Assembly: GCA_945898095.1 (NCBI GenBank)
Contig: CAMDHE010000015.1
Coordinates: 1-54,923, forward strand
DNA length: 54,923 nucleotides
Direction: 5' to 3'
From: Roseateles toxinivorans
GTDB taxonomy: Bacteria; Pseudomonadota; Gammaproteobacteria; Burkholderiales; Burkholderiaceae_C
Shown here: piece after piece, positions 33,545-43,007 of the stretch
Numbering within the stretch: position 1 is the stretch's first letter
How the letters are laid out: each line of letters opens with the position of its first letter
Position numbers and translations under genes: made by a program
Notes under the pieces: model-generated
Databases searched by the model: none
Seen by the model: only the letters and a program-made list of their open reading frames with translations
What the model was told of the DNA's origin: nothing

Positions 33545-34536
33545 GTTGACTCCTTGCGCGCATCGAAGCGTCGCTGCAAAGCCGTCAAGGCATAGCCGAT
33601 CATGCCGCGGGGCAAAAGAATCACGACGAAGACAAACAAGCTGCCGATGACAAGTTCATGATGCACGGTGAAGGAGCCGACCAGCGAGCGCAACAAGGTC
33701 AGCAGAGCCGCACCGTAAAGCGGCCCGATCAATGTACCTGTGCCGCCGATGATGACGTTGATGACCGCATTGCCCGAGACCTGGAAAAACATCAGCTCTG
33801 GCGACACAAAACCGCGCAACATCGGGTAAAGCGCGCCACTCACACCGGCGATGCAAGCGGCAGCGACAAAGGCAAAAAGCCTGTAACGCCAGGGATCGAA
33901 GCCGAGAAACGCCACCCTGTGTTCATTGGTGCGAAGCGCTGACAGCAGGCGCCCCAGCGGCGTTTCCAGCAAGTAAGCCAGGCCCAGGTAAAGCAGCGAG
34001 ATGCAAGCCAGGGTGACGAGGAAAAATCCAGCTGGATTGCCCGAGTCCAGCCCCGGCAAAAGAAGGGCAACCGGCACGCCAATGATGCCGTCCGAAGCAC
34101 CCAACTCACGCGTGTTGAAGACGATTTTCGACACCACCTGTGCCAGTCCGAAGCTGACCAGGGCGAAATAGACACCCTTGGAGCGAATCGCGATGATGCC
34201 GCCGATCAAGCCGGCCAATGCGCTCGCCAGCAAGGCGCCCGCCAAAGCGAACCAGAACGAATTACTCCAGTCCTTCAGCAACAAGGCCGACACATAAGCG
34301 CCAAGGCCGAAGAACAGCGCCTGACCCAACGGCAGCAGACCGGTACAGCCGAGCAGCAGGTCAACCGACAAGGCCAGACCGCCGAAAATCAGCGCCTCAG
34401 TAGCGAGTCTGAAATAGAACTGGTCACCCATGAAATGAGCAACCGCCGCAAAGGCGAGCGCGAGGAAGAAAAACAGCAGGGCGAGCCAGCGCAATGCCTT
34501 GGCAGGGCCCTTGGAAATCAGATCATTTTCACGCAT
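33541..34536 (-). CDS. livM: LivM-type ABC transporter permease (importer 1)
   Basis: A membrane protein of 331 aa with about nine hydrophobic helices. It carries the conserved cytoplasmic coupling loop ALRTNEHRVAFLGFDPWRYRL and GGTGTLIGPLYGAALLTLL, as in branched-chain amino acid permeases. ATG 34536 overlaps the end of livH by 8 bp; a TTG two codons earlier is possible. Confidence 0.93.
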   Translation of the reverse strand: MRENDLISKGPAKALRWLALLFFFLALAFAAVAHFMGDQFYFRLATEALIFGGLALSVDLLLGCTGLLPLGQALFFGLGAYVSALLLKDWSNSFWFALAGALLASALAGLIGGIIAIRSKGVYFALVSFGLAQVVSKIVFNTRELGASDGIIGVPVALLLPGLDSGNPAGFFLVTLACISLLYLGLAYLLETPLGRLLSALRTNEHRVAFLGFDPWRYRLFAFVAAACIAGVSGALYPMLRGFVSPELMFFQVSGNAVINVIIGGTGTLIGPLYGAALLTLLRSLVGSFTVHHELVIGSLFVFVVILLPRGMIGYALTALQRRFDARKEST

Positions 34537-35422
34537 GGCCAAGCTTTCCGAACAGACCTTGAGGTCGCCACATCAGCACCAGCACCATGATGCTGAAGAG
34601 CAGCGGATCGCTCCACACCGGCGAGATGAAAAGGCTGGAAATCGACTGCACCTGCGTCAGCAGCAACCCTGCCAGCACCGCCCCCTTGATCGAGCCCATC
34701 CCGCCGATAATGACGACACTGAAAGCGATCAAGACGAAGTCACGCCCCATGGTCGGGAATACCGAATAGATCGGTGCCAGCAGCACACCGGACAGGCCAG
34801 CCAGCGCCACCCCGAAAGCGAATGTCGCCGCATAGACCCGCCCGACCGGCACGCCGAGCGAGGCGCTCATATGCCGGTCAAAGGCTGCAGCTCGAACGAT
34901 CGCACCGACCGAGGTCCGGAACACCAGCAACCAGACTGCGGCGATCAGCAAGGCGCCGAAACCCATCACGAACAGCCTGTAGTTGGGAAAGAACAGACCC
35001 ACCATTTCAGTGGCACCGCTGATCGGTGTTTCAACCCGCAGCGGATTTGCACCGTAGATGATCTTCAGCCCATCCTCGATCACGATGCCCACGCCAAAGG
35101 TCAGCAGCAAGGTCAAGGTGTGCCTGTCCTTGCTGTGGAAAACGCGCTGGATCAGGCCTCGCTCGGTGACATAACCGAGTACTGCCATCAGCAGCGGCAC
35201 CAGCAGCAGCACCCCCCAGAAGGACAAACCGATACCTAGCAAGGAGACGGCCAGATAAGCCCCGATGGCATAGAACTCACCATGCGCCATGTTGATGACA
35301 TCGAGCAGGCCGAAGATGATCGTCAAGCCCAGGGCCATCAGCACCACGGCCATGCCGATCGACAGGCCGTTGATCATCTGTGGCGCAAGCACGAACTGCA
35401 ACCAGTCGACCGCGTTTGTCAT
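34529..35422 (-). CDS. livH: LivH-type ABC transporter permease (importer 1)
   Basis: A membrane protein of 297 aa: GLSIGMAVVLMALGLTIIFGLLDVINMAHGEF is the LivH N-terminal helix pair, and RAAAFDRHMSASLGVPVGRVY is the coupling loop. IIGGMGSIKGAVLAGLLL is also typical. ATG 35422 follows GGGGAG. It lies 13 bp after the binding-protein gene. Confidence 0.93.
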   Translation of the reverse strand: MTNAVDWLQFVLAPQMINGLSIGMAVVLMALGLTIIFGLLDVINMAHGEFYAIGAYLAVSLLGIGLSFWGVLLLVPLLMAVLGYVTERGLIQRVFHSKDRHTLTLLLTFGVGIVIEDGLKIIYGANPLRVETPISGATEMVGLFFPNYRLFVMGFGALLIAAVWLLVFRTSVGAIVRAAAFDRHMSASLGVPVGRVYAATFAFGVALAGLSGVLLAPIYSVFPTMGRDFVLIAFSVVIIGGMGSIKGAVLAGLLLTQVQSISSLFISPVWSDPLLFSIMVLVLMWRPQGLFGKLGHA

Positions 35423-35435
35423 CGCTACTCCCCTC

Positions 35436-36593
35436 TCAGAACTTCGTGCAGTTGTCCGGACCGATCGCCGCTGCGGCCGCGACCTTGCCGACGATCTCGA
35501 ATTTGCCACCATTCACGCGGGCGGCATACATATCCTGCAAGGCCTGATGGTCACCGGCACGCATCAGCTTCATGCCCTGCGGAGTCGCCCATTGCAGGCC
35601 ACGCATCGATTCGCGCAGTTTGTCGGTCTCCACGCTCTTGGCCTTCTCGACTGCGGCCTTGTAGAAAAAGAGCACGCCGTAACTGTCGACGCCGTACAGG
35701 TCAGGCGCGGACTTGTTGGCCGCCTCGAATTCAGCGACGAATTTCTTGTTCGCTGGCGTATCCAGGCTCAGCGAATAAGCGACTCCAGTGACGAAACCAT
35801 CGGCAGCCTTGCCGATCGCAGGCAGATTTTGCGAAGTGACCGTCCCCGAAGCACCGACCACCTGCAGGTTGCGGTTCAGGCCGAATTCAGCCATCTGATT
35901 GAACAGGCGCACTGTGTCATTGCCGGCGACCGATGTGTAGACCACGGTCGGCCTTGCCGCACGAATCTGGCCGAAATATGGCGAATAGTCCTTGTTGTCT
36001 AGGGGAGCAAAGACCTCACCGACTGTCTTCGCGCCCTTGGCCTCGGCGGCCGACTTGAAGGCAGCGACGGTACTGCGGCCCATTTCGTAATCAGGTCCGA
36101 GGTAGAACACCGTAGCGTTCGGGTAGGTCGTCCCGACCCAATCGGCCAGCGCCGCCGACTGCATGCCGGCGCGCGCATTGACGCGAAACACATTGGGTGA
36201 GCATTTATCGGCGGTGATCGAGTCTGCAAACGACACCGTCGTGGCGATCAAGCGGCCGTTGCGCTCGGCGACCTGACCGACTGCCAATGTCGACCCCGAA
36301 TTGACCGTGCCGGTCAAAAAATCGACCTTGTTGACCTGAAACAGCTTCTCGGCCTTCTGCACCGCCACCGCCGGATTGGCCTCTTCATCCTCGTAAATCA
36401 GTTCGATTTTGCGGCCCATCACGCCGCCTGCAGCGTTGATCTGGGCTGCCGCGAGATCGAGCCCCCATTTCACTTGCTGGCCGATCCCCGCGTAGGTGCC
36501 CGACAGGGGCGTGACGACACCGATTCGGATGTTTTGCGCTGATGCAGCGCCGGCGATCAGCGCGAGGCAGAGGGCTATAGCTTGTTGTTTCAT
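35436..36593 (-). CDS. Periplasmic substrate-binding protein, Liv/aromatic-acid type (importer 1)
   Basis: A protein of 385 aa with a signal peptide (MKQQAIALCLALIAGAASAQ) and the Peripla_BP_6 fold (IRIGVVTPLSGTYAGIGQQV, GGVMGRKIELIYEDEE). ATG 36593 follows AGGAGA. Relatives bind branched-chain amino acids, amides or aromatic carboxylates. It lies between the enoyl-CoA hydratase and livH, so it delivers substrate to importer 1. This is one of two such proteins in the same operon, and they are not close copies. Confidence 0.92.
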   Translation of the reverse strand: MKQQAIALCLALIAGAASAQNIRIGVVTPLSGTYAGIGQQVKWGLDLAAAQINAAGGVMGRKIELIYEDEEANPAVAVQKAEKLFQVNKVDFLTGTVNSGSTLAVGQVAERNGRLIATTVSFADSITADKCSPNVFRVNARAGMQSAALADWVGTTYPNATVFYLGPDYEMGRSTVAAFKSAAEAKGAKTVGEVFAPLDNKDYSPYFGQIRAARPTVVYTSVAGNDTVRLFNQMAEFGLNRNLQVVGASGTVTSQNLPAIGKAADGFVTGVAYSLSLDTPANKKFVAEFEAANKSAPDLYGVDSYGVLFFYKAAVEKAKSVETDKLRESMRGLQWATPQGMKLMRAGDHQALQDMYAARVNGGKFEIVGKVAAAAAIGPDNCTKF

Positions 36594-36631
36594 GATCCTG
36601 TCTCCTGAAGTTGGTAGTTGCGAAATGGAAA

Positions 36632-37444
36632 TCAAAGTCCGGTGAAAACCGGTCGACGCTTCGAATGAAAGGCCTCCACACCCTCCTTGAAATCAGCCGA
36701 ACTGCGCAGTCTGGAGTAACTGTGACCTTCCAGTTCGATCGCAATCGACAGCGGCGAGTCCTCAGTGTCATTGAGCAGTTTTTTTGCCGTGCGCTGTGCC
36801 AGCGGCGAAAAGCTGCGCAATTCATCGACCAGCGCATCGGTTGCTTGTTCAAGCTCCGCATCGGCTACGCAGTCAGTTGCCACGCCCCAATCGAAGGCCT
36901 GGCGCCCAGGGATACGCCGCGAGCGCATCACGATGTCCTTGGTACGCGTAATGCCGATCATTTTCTGCAGCCGCGCCGACCCGCCTGAGCCAGGAATCTG
37001 GCCGAGCTTTTGTTCCGGCAAGGCATACAGCGAAGTCTCGGTGACAAGGCGGAAATCGCAGGCCAGCGACAACTCGAAACCAACGCCGAAACAATAGCCC
37101 CGCCCGGCTGCAATCACCGGCTTGCTGCAACGCGCTGGTGCGGCCACGTTCCAGGCCAGCTTCGAAACATGCTCGGGCGTCGCCTCGAGAAAACCCCTTA
37201 TGTCACCGCCGCTGGAAAAATGCTCGCCAATGGCTCGAATGACGATCACGCGAACCCGCGCATCGGCATCAAGCGCTTCAAAGGTGATGCGCAACTGCTC
37301 GCGCGCCAGCATGCTGATCACATTCAGCGGCGGGCGATCAAGGATGACGTCGGCGCGTTGCCGGGCTGCATCGATCTCGACACGGAAACCGTCAAGTTCA
37401 ATCGAAAGGCTTTGTGCCGGATGGTTCAAATCGGTCAATTTCAT
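36632..37444 (-). CDS. Enoyl-CoA hydratase/isomerase family protein
   Basis: A crotonase-fold protein of 270 aa. The oxyanion-hole segments are HFSSGGDIRGF and GYCFGVGFELSLACDFRL. A Glu in the second catalytic position is in ALPEQKLGQIPGSGG; the first catalytic Glu of typical hydratases is less clear. ATG 37444 follows AAGGAAAG. It sits after the aldehyde dehydrogenase (19-bp gap) in a row with a short-chain dehydrogenase and a hydroxylase. Hydration or a ring/C-C reaction on a CoA thioester is expected. Confidence 0.9.
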   Translation of the reverse strand: MKLTDLNHPAQSLSIELDGFRVEIDAARQRADVILDRPPLNVISMLAREQLRITFEALDADARVRVIVIRAIGEHFSSGGDIRGFLEATPEHVSKLAWNVAAPARCSKPVIAAGRGYCFGVGFELSLACDFRLVTETSLYALPEQKLGQIPGSGGSARLQKMIGITRTKDIVMRSRRIPGRQAFDWGVATDCVADAELEQATDALVDELRSFSPLAQRTAKKLLNDTEDSPLSIAIELEGHSYSRLRSSADFKEGVEAFHSKRRPVFTGL

Positions 37445-37463
37445 AGCGCTCTTTCCTTCGGGT

Positions 37464-38915
37464 TCAAGGGGCAATGACGCCCGCGTTTTGGTAGATATGC
37501 TTGATTTCGACAAAGTCGATCAAGGCGTCGGCACCGTGCAGCCGGCCGACACCACTGCGTTTGTAGCCACCGGTCTCAGCTTCGGCAAAGAGCTTGTTGT
37601 GCTCATTCAGCCAAACTGTGCCGTTGCGAAGTGCACGGGCCATCCGCATCCCGCGCGCGCCGTCCGCCGTCCAGACGCTGGCCGAAAGTCCGAACTCGCT
37701 GTGATTGGCAAGGGTGACCGCTTCTCGCTCGTCTTCGAACTGTTCCAGCACCAGCAACGGGCCGAATATTTCTTCCTGAATGAAGAAGGCATTGGTGTCG
37801 CTATGGGCGATCAGGGTCGGCGTGAGGAAACTTCCCGAACTCAGCGCTCCGCCGGGGCGACCTCCGCGCAACAACACCTCGTCAGCCTCGTCCAAGGCCC
37901 TGCAGATCTGCGCATCGACCTGATTGCGCGATGCCATGTCGATCAACGGGCCGATCTGTGCGCCGGCAAGATCTCCCGGCGCGACCGTCATGGCGGCCAG
38001 CGACCGGGTCAGCGCCTGCTTCATCGCTTGATAGCGCGATGCGTGCACAAGCACTCGCCGTGCGGCGGTGCATTGCTGGCCCGAAATGATCGTGGCAGCG
38101 GCTGCCAGCTGCGGCGCGATACGCTCGATGTCACAGTCATCGAAAACGACGCAGCAAGACTTGCCGCCGAGTTCGAGCGAAAGTTTTTTCATCGTCGGAG
38201 CGGCATCGGCCATGATGCGCTGGCCGGTCGCAGTTGAGCCAGTGAAACAAAGCACATCCACATCGCGCGAAGCTACCAGCAATTTCGCGATCGCATGGCC
38301 GGACTCAATGACCAGGTTGACCACACCCTTGGGCATGCCCGCTACTTCGTGCAACTCGGCGATCACGGCCGCTGTGATCAAGGCCGTCTGCGGCGCCGGC
38401 TTGACGACCGCAGTACAACCAGCGGCCAGCGCCGGTGTCAGTGCGCGGATCAGCAAAACGACCGGTGCGTTCCAAGGGATGATCAAGCCAGCAACACCCG
38501 CTGGCTCCTTCAGAAGCGTCGAGTATTCGCCAGGCGCGACTTCGAACACATGGCCAGGAATGTAGCGGGCCAGCCCGGCGTAGTAACGGATCTCCGAGAT
38601 TGCGCCACCGATTTCAGCGCGCGACTGCGCGAGCACCTTGCCATTCTCCCGGGTCAGCAACTGGGCCAGTTGTTCGGCCTTGCGTTCCAATCCATCCGCC
38701 CAATGCAGCATCACCTGCTGGCGCAAGCGTGGTGCCTGCGCCCAATCAGGCCGCTCGAACGCGCGCTTGGCGGCGGCTATCGCAGCTTCCCCATCGGCGA
38801 GTTCTCCGTCCGCATAGCGGCCGATTACCCGTCCATCGGCAGGGTTGATGCTGTCGACGTGTACGCCGCCTGCAAGCCATTGCCCATCAATCAGTTGTCT
38901 GGCTTCTTTGATCAT
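37464..38915 (-). CDS. Aldehyde dehydrogenase
   Basis: A protein of 483 aa of the aldehyde dehydrogenase superfamily: IPWNAPVVLLIRALTPALAAG, FTGSTATGQRI, catalytic Glu in LSLELGGKSC, catalytic Cys in SGQQCTAARR, then EEIFGPLLVLEQF. ATG 38915 follows AAGGAATG. With the short-chain dehydrogenase just upstream (9-bp gap) it forms a plausible alcohol-to-acid pair acting after the hydroxylase. Confidence 0.93.
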   Translation of the reverse strand: MIKEARQLIDGQWLAGGVHVDSINPADGRVIGRYADGELADGEAAIAAAKRAFERPDWAQAPRLRQQVMLHWADGLERKAEQLAQLLTRENGKVLAQSRAEIGGAISEIRYYAGLARYIPGHVFEVAPGEYSTLLKEPAGVAGLIIPWNAPVVLLIRALTPALAAGCTAVVKPAPQTALITAAVIAELHEVAGMPKGVVNLVIESGHAIAKLLVASRDVDVLCFTGSTATGQRIMADAAPTMKKLSLELGGKSCCVVFDDCDIERIAPQLAAAATIISGQQCTAARRVLVHASRYQAMKQALTRSLAAMTVAPGDLAGAQIGPLIDMASRNQVDAQICRALDEADEVLLRGGRPGGALSSGSFLTPTLIAHSDTNAFFIQEEIFGPLLVLEQFEDEREAVTLANHSEFGLSASVWTADGARGMRMARALRNGTVWLNEHNKLFAEAETGGYKRSGVGRLHGADALIDFVEIKHIYQNAGVIAP

Positions 38916-38924
38916 TTCATTCCT

Positions 38925-39704
38925 TCAATGCATGACCGAGCCGCCATCGACAACGATGACCTGCCCGGTGACGAAGTCGCTCTCGGCACTGGCCAGATAG
39001 ACCAGGCTGCCGCACAAATCTTCCGGTGTCAGCTCGCGCTTGATCGCACGGCTGGCAATATTGTTTTGGCTTACTGCCCCCTGCCAGGCGGGATTGGACA
39101 GCGTGTTTTCGCTGGTCGTTAGTCCCGGCGCCAGCGTATTGACCCGGATACCTGCATCGCCGAGTTCGCGCGCCATAGCCCGCGTCATGGCCACCACGGC
39201 GCCCTTCGAGCTGACATAGTGCAGCAGCATCGGAGCGCCCTTGAAGACCGTACCCGAAGCGATATTGATGACCTTGCCATATTGCTGCGAGCGCATCTGT
39301 GCAAACACAGCCTGGGTGCACAGGAAGGGGCCCCGTACGTTGACTGCCATCACAAGGTCCCACTCAGCAACGGCGATTTGTTCGAACGGTTGCATTGCCA
39401 GATTGGCGAACAGGCCGGCGTTGTTGACCAGGATGTCGATGCGACCGAAAGCGTCGACGGTGGCTGCGGCCATTGCCGCGGTGGACTCAGCCGAAGTGAC
39501 ATCAGTGCGGATGGCCAGCGCCCTGCCGCCCTCGGCACGGATCCCGGCCGCCACCGACTCGGCATCAAGCAGGTCACTGCAGACAACGGCCGCACCCTCG
39601 GCGGCCAAGGCCTTGGCATAGCGCGCGCCAATACCCTGGGCGGCCCCGGTGACGATGGCGACCTTGCCGGCCAGACGGGCAGAAAATGGCATCGAGTAAG
39701 TCAT
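38925..39704 (-). CDS. Short-chain dehydrogenase/reductase
   Basis: A protein of 259 aa with the classical SDR pattern: TGAAQGIG cofactor motif, NNAG at the structural site, catalytic Ser in NIASGTVF and YVSSK for the Tyr/Lys pair. ATG 39704 follows AAAGGATG; a TTG one codon earlier is possible. It lies 24 bp after the hydroxylase gene and probably oxidises its alcohol product with NAD(P). Confidence 0.93.
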   Translation of the reverse strand: MTYSMPFSARLAGKVAIVTGAAQGIGARYAKALAAEGAAVVCSDLLDAESVAAGIRAEGGRALAIRTDVTSAESTAAMAAATVDAFGRIDILVNNAGLFANLAMQPFEQIAVAEWDLVMAVNVRGPFLCTQAVFAQMRSQQYGKVINIASGTVFKGAPMLLHYVSSKGAVVAMTRAMARELGDAGIRVNTLAPGLTTSENTLSNPAWQGAVSQNNIASRAIKRELTPEDLCGSLVYLASAESDFVTGQVIVVDGGSVMH

Positions 39705-39728
39705 CAATTCATCCTTTAAAAAGCAGGT

Positions 39729-40487
39729 TCAGCCAGGGTCACGCTGCGCGTCAACTCGGGCCTGGATTTCGGGTTTGCGTGCCTTGTCAGACATGCCGTT
39801 GAACAGAGTGGCGATCAAGCCCTTGTCGAGGTCGCTGGTGCCGAACAGGGCATCGCAGATCGGGAAAGTCAGGTTGAAATTGCGCGTGTGCATGAAGTCC
39901 GGGTTGTGGTGCAACACATGCATTCGACGCACCGTGTTGACCAGCGGCAGCGCATCGAGCAGCGGATGTTCGAGGTGAGCGAGCGTGTGCAGGCCCTCAT
40001 ACATCAGGAAATAGGCGGCCATCGTCAGCATCGCGATATAGCCGGCATTGGAATGCCAGAGATTGCCCAGCAAGAGAGCCGCCGGCAGCGCCGCCAGCAC
40101 GAACAGCACCGGAGCGAAGGGCGGAAACAGCAGCGCTCGCCAATCCTTCTGGCCGTGGTAATCCAGTGTCTTGTGCGAAAAAAACTGGTGGTGGGTCGCC
40201 ACATGGCGCTTGTAAGCAGGTTTGATCCAGCTCTTCGGACTGTGTAGCAGATAGCGATGGCCCGCCCACTCTGCCCAGTTCCCGAACAGCAATATGGGCA
40301 GTACGACCCAAAGCCATTGCTGCCAGCTGGCAGCTTCAATCTGGGCAGCGCAATAAGCGATCACGCCGCAAGTAAAGACCAGCGTGAACGCAAGATGCAT
40401 TTCGCCGCGGTACCAGCCCGGGGTGTTGGTGCGGTACTCCTCACGATAAGCCAGCGAGCGGGCCACGATTTCCTGTTCACGATTCAT
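39729..40487 (-). CDS. Fatty-acid hydroxylase/sterol-desaturase family membrane di-iron enzyme
   Basis: A protein of 252 aa with several hydrophobic segments and the histidine clusters that bind two irons: HRYLLH, HHQFFSH, HTLAHLEH and MHVLHH. The family hydroxylates or desaturates alkyl groups with O2. ATG 40487 follows AAGGAAA. Its place between an importer and SDR/aldehyde dehydrogenase genes suggests oxidation of a methyl or methylene group of the imported compound, starting an alcohol-aldehyde-acid series. An electron donor gene is not adjacent. Confidence 0.9.
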   Translation of the reverse strand: MNREQEIVARSLAYREEYRTNTPGWYRGEMHLAFTLVFTCGVIAYCAAQIEAASWQQWLWVVLPILLFGNWAEWAGHRYLLHSPKSWIKPAYKRHVATHHQFFSHKTLDYHGQKDWRALLFPPFAPVLFVLAALPAALLLGNLWHSNAGYIAMLTMAAYFLMYEGLHTLAHLEHPLLDALPLVNTVRRMHVLHHNPDFMHTRNFNLTFPICDALFGTSDLDKGLIATLFNGMSDKARKPEIQARVDAQRDPG

Positions 40488-40503
40488 TGCATATTTCCTT
40501 TCT

Positions 40504-41208
40504 TCATTCAAGACCGAGAAATTTGGCGGCAAAAGCGGGGTCGGCGAAGAGTTCTTCGCTGCCACCCTCGAGTACCGTACGACCGTTCTCCACCACATAG
40601 GCGCGGTCGACGAATCCCAGCGCGCGGTGGGTGTTCTGTTCGACCAGCAGCATCGTCACGCCGTCGACGGCAATCTGGCGCAGCGCTGCAAGAATCTCCT
40701 CGACCAGCATCGGCGCCACGCCGATGAATGGTTCGTCAAGCAGCAGCAGGCGAGGGCTTGACATCAGCGCACGGCCAATCGCAACCATCTGCTGTTGTCC
40801 GCCGCTGAGCTCGCCGGCGGCTTGCCTGGCCTTCTGCCGGAGGATTGGAAACAACTTCAGCACCTGTTCCAGCGGTTCTGCATCAGCGCGATCGGTCGCG
40901 GCAAATGCACCCATCTGCAGGTTCTCGAGGACGGTCATGCCAGGAAACAGGCGGCGGCCTTCCGGCACCAACGCAATCCCACTCGCCACCGTCTGTGCCG
41001 TGGTCGGCTGAACTTGCAGCACGCCGTCGAAGGTGACCGTGCCGGCGGCGACTTGATACAGACCGATCACCGCCCCCATTGCGGTTGACTTGCCGGCACC
41101 GTTGGCACCGAGCAGGCCGATCTTTTCGCCGCGACCGACATGCAGTGAAAGATCCCAAAGCGCGCGCGCCTTGCCGTGATCGACGGCGAGATGACTCAAA
41201 GTCAGCAT
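40504..41208 (-). CDS. livF: LivF-type ABC transporter ATP-binding protein (importer 2)
   Basis: An ATPase of 234 aa: Walker A GANGAGKST, signature LSGGQQQMVAIG, Walker B RLLLLDEPFIGVAP. The start ATG 41208 overlaps the livMG stop by 7 bp. Comparison by eye with the other LivF shows only family-level similarity, so the two importers are not a recent duplication. Confidence 0.93.
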   Translation of the reverse strand: MLTLSHLAVDHGKARALWDLSLHVGRGEKIGLLGANGAGKSTAMGAVIGLYQVAAGTVTFDGVLQVQPTTAQTVASGIALVPEGRRLFPGMTVLENLQMGAFAATDRADAEPLEQVLKLFPILRQKARQAAGELSGGQQQMVAIGRALMSSPRLLLLDEPFIGVAPMLVEEILAALRQIAVDGVTMLLVEQNTHRALGFVDRAYVVENGRTVLEGGSEELFADPAFAAKFLGLE

Positions 41209-43007
41209 GGCAGAACTCCTTGCCTGGAAAGGGTCGAAGCGCCGAGATAAGTGCTCAGCACCCTTTCGTCCTTGACCACGGCGGCCAGCGGCCCATCGGC
41301 GATCAGCGTTCCCTGCTCCAGCGCGATCACGCGGTCGACGACCTGCTCCAGCGCAGAGAAAATATGTTCTACCCAGATGACGGTTATGCCGTAACGATCT
41401 CGCATATGACGGATATGTTCGACAAAGCGCTTGACCTCGACCGGGGTCAGGCCGGAGGCCACTTCGTCGACAAGCAGCAGGCGGGGTTTGGTGGCCAGCG
41501 CGCGCGCGAACTCCAGCGCTTTTTTCTCTTGCACGCTCAAGGCATCAGCGCGGTCGGTCAAGCGACTTGAAAGTTCGGCATAGTCGACAAAAGCCCGGGC
41601 CTCGCGCATCGCATCGCGCGGCGACATCGGCTGCGCGCCGAACATCAGCGGAATGGCGATGTTCTCCTGAACGGTCAGATCACCGAACGGACGCGGGATC
41701 TGGTAAGTTCGGCCGACGCCAAGCCTCGCGATGCCATCGCGGCCGAATCCGGCCAGATCCTGGCCGGCAAAAAGCACTTTGCCAGCGCTGGGCTTGTAGA
41801 CCCCCGAGATGCAGTTGAACAAGGTTGTCTTGCCGGAGCCGTTTGGCCCGATCAAGCCGACGATCTCTCCCTCATTGATCTTCAGGCTGACATCATTGAC
41901 GGCAATATTGCCGCCAAACTGCATCCTCACACCCTGCAGTTCAATCAAGGGCTGGGCGCAGTCTGCGCGGAGCCTGGTCAAGGGCAAAATTTCAGATCTC
42001 GCTGATGGGCCTTCAGCTTCTCCTGCGTACTCATGGTGCTCACGGCTCAGAGCCGCTAGCCCAGGCACTTGCTTGACCCATTTGGCACGCAAAAAACCGC
42101 CAGGCATGAAGCGGCCAATCAATAGGATGGTCAAGCCGTACAGCGTGGCCTGATAGCCCTGTATGTTGACCAGCAACCATTGCTGCATGCTGGCCAACAG
42201 CAGCACGCCCACGAGTGGTCCGAAACGCAGACCCGAGCCGGCAAACAGGACCATCGCAATCGGCACCAAAGATACGTTCAATCCGAACACCGTTGCCGGA
42301 TCGATATAGCTCATCTGCCAGGCCTGCAATGCGCCGGCTGCCGCGCCGAACAAGGCACTGATCACCAATACAAGCCGCTTCACCGGGGCGATCCGAACGC
42401 CCACCGTCTCGGCCACCTGCTCGTCATTGCGTATGCTTTTCAAGGCATAGCCGAAGCGAATTTGGTTGATTCGAAGGGTAGCAATGAAGGCGATCACACA
42501 TACCGCCAAAGCGGACAGATAGGCTGGCGTGAGTACCTGGGCTACCGGCAGCACAATGCCGTCCGCCCCCTTGGTGATCGGGGTGAGGTTGTAGGCCAGC
42601 ACCTCCATCAAAGGCAGCAGCGCGAGCGTGGCGAAGGCGAAATAGTCACCATGCAAACGGAACAGCGGTACCGCCAGCAAGAGCGCCAGCAAGCCGGTCA
42701 CTGCCAGCGCGAAAACCAGCGAGACCGGCATCGACCAGCCACTGACCAGTGCAATCGAAAATGCATAGGCCCCAAAACCGTAGAAGATGTAATGCCCTAG
42801 GTTGACATAGCCCATTTCGCCAGCCACCCAATCCCAGCTCTGGCCGAGAATGTAGGCGATCAGTACGGCAAAGCCAAAGGTCAGGAGATAGGAATTGCCG
42901 ACAAATGGCAAGGCCAGCAAGGCCGCGATCACCAGCCCTGCACACAGCCAGCCAACTGCGCCGCCGCTGGTCTTTGTCGGCAATCTGGCGCTACCGGTTG
43001 TGCTCAT
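41202..43007 (-). CDS. LivM-LivG fusion: permease joined to ABC ATPase (importer 2)
   Basis: A single open frame of 601 aa. The first 320 or so residues are a LivM permease with about eight to ten helices, including GEMGYVNLGHYIFYGFGAYA and KSIRNDEQVAETVGV. A linker of about 35 residues follows (LSREHHEYAGEAEGPSARSE). The remainder is a LivG ATPase: GPNGSGKTT, LSVQEKKALEFARAL in place of the usual LSGGQ signature, and RLLLVDEVASGL. ATG 43007 overlaps the livH stop (ACATGA). Both halves are complete, so this is a real fusion rather than a frameshift. Such fusions are known in some Liv-type importers. Confidence 0.9.
   Translation of the reverse strand: MSTTGSARLPTKTSGGAVGWLCAGLVIAALLALPFVGNSYLLTFGFAVLIAYILGQSWDWVAGEMGYVNLGHYIFYGFGAYAFSIALVSGWSMPVSLVFALAVTGLLALLLAVPLFRLHGDYFAFATLALLPLMEVLAYNLTPITKGADGIVLPVAQVLTPAYLSALAVCVIAFIATLRINQIRFGYALKSIRNDEQVAETVGVRIAPVKRLVLVISALFGAAAGALQAWQMSYIDPATVFGLNVSLVPIAMVLFAGSGLRFGPLVGVLLLASMQQWLLVNIQGYQATLYGLTILLIGRFMPGGFLRAKWVKQVPGLAALSREHHEYAGEAEGPSARSEILPLTRLRADCAQPLIELQGVRMQFGGNIAVNDVSLKINEGEIVGLIGPNGSGKTTLFNCISGVYKPSAGKVLFAGQDLAGFGRDGIARLGVGRTYQIPRPFGDLTVQENIAIPLMFGAQPMSPRDAMREARAFVDYAELSSRLTDRADALSVQEKKALEFARALATKPRLLLVDEVASGLTPVEVKRFVEHIRHMRDRYGITVIWVEHIFSALEQVVDRVIALEQGTLIADGPLAAVVKDERVLSTYLGASTLSRQGVLPC

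Noticed and set aside
41202-43007. Two separate genes joined by a sequencing frameshift
   Set aside because: One continuous frame with a clear linker and complete domains on each side; no sign of a shifted frame.
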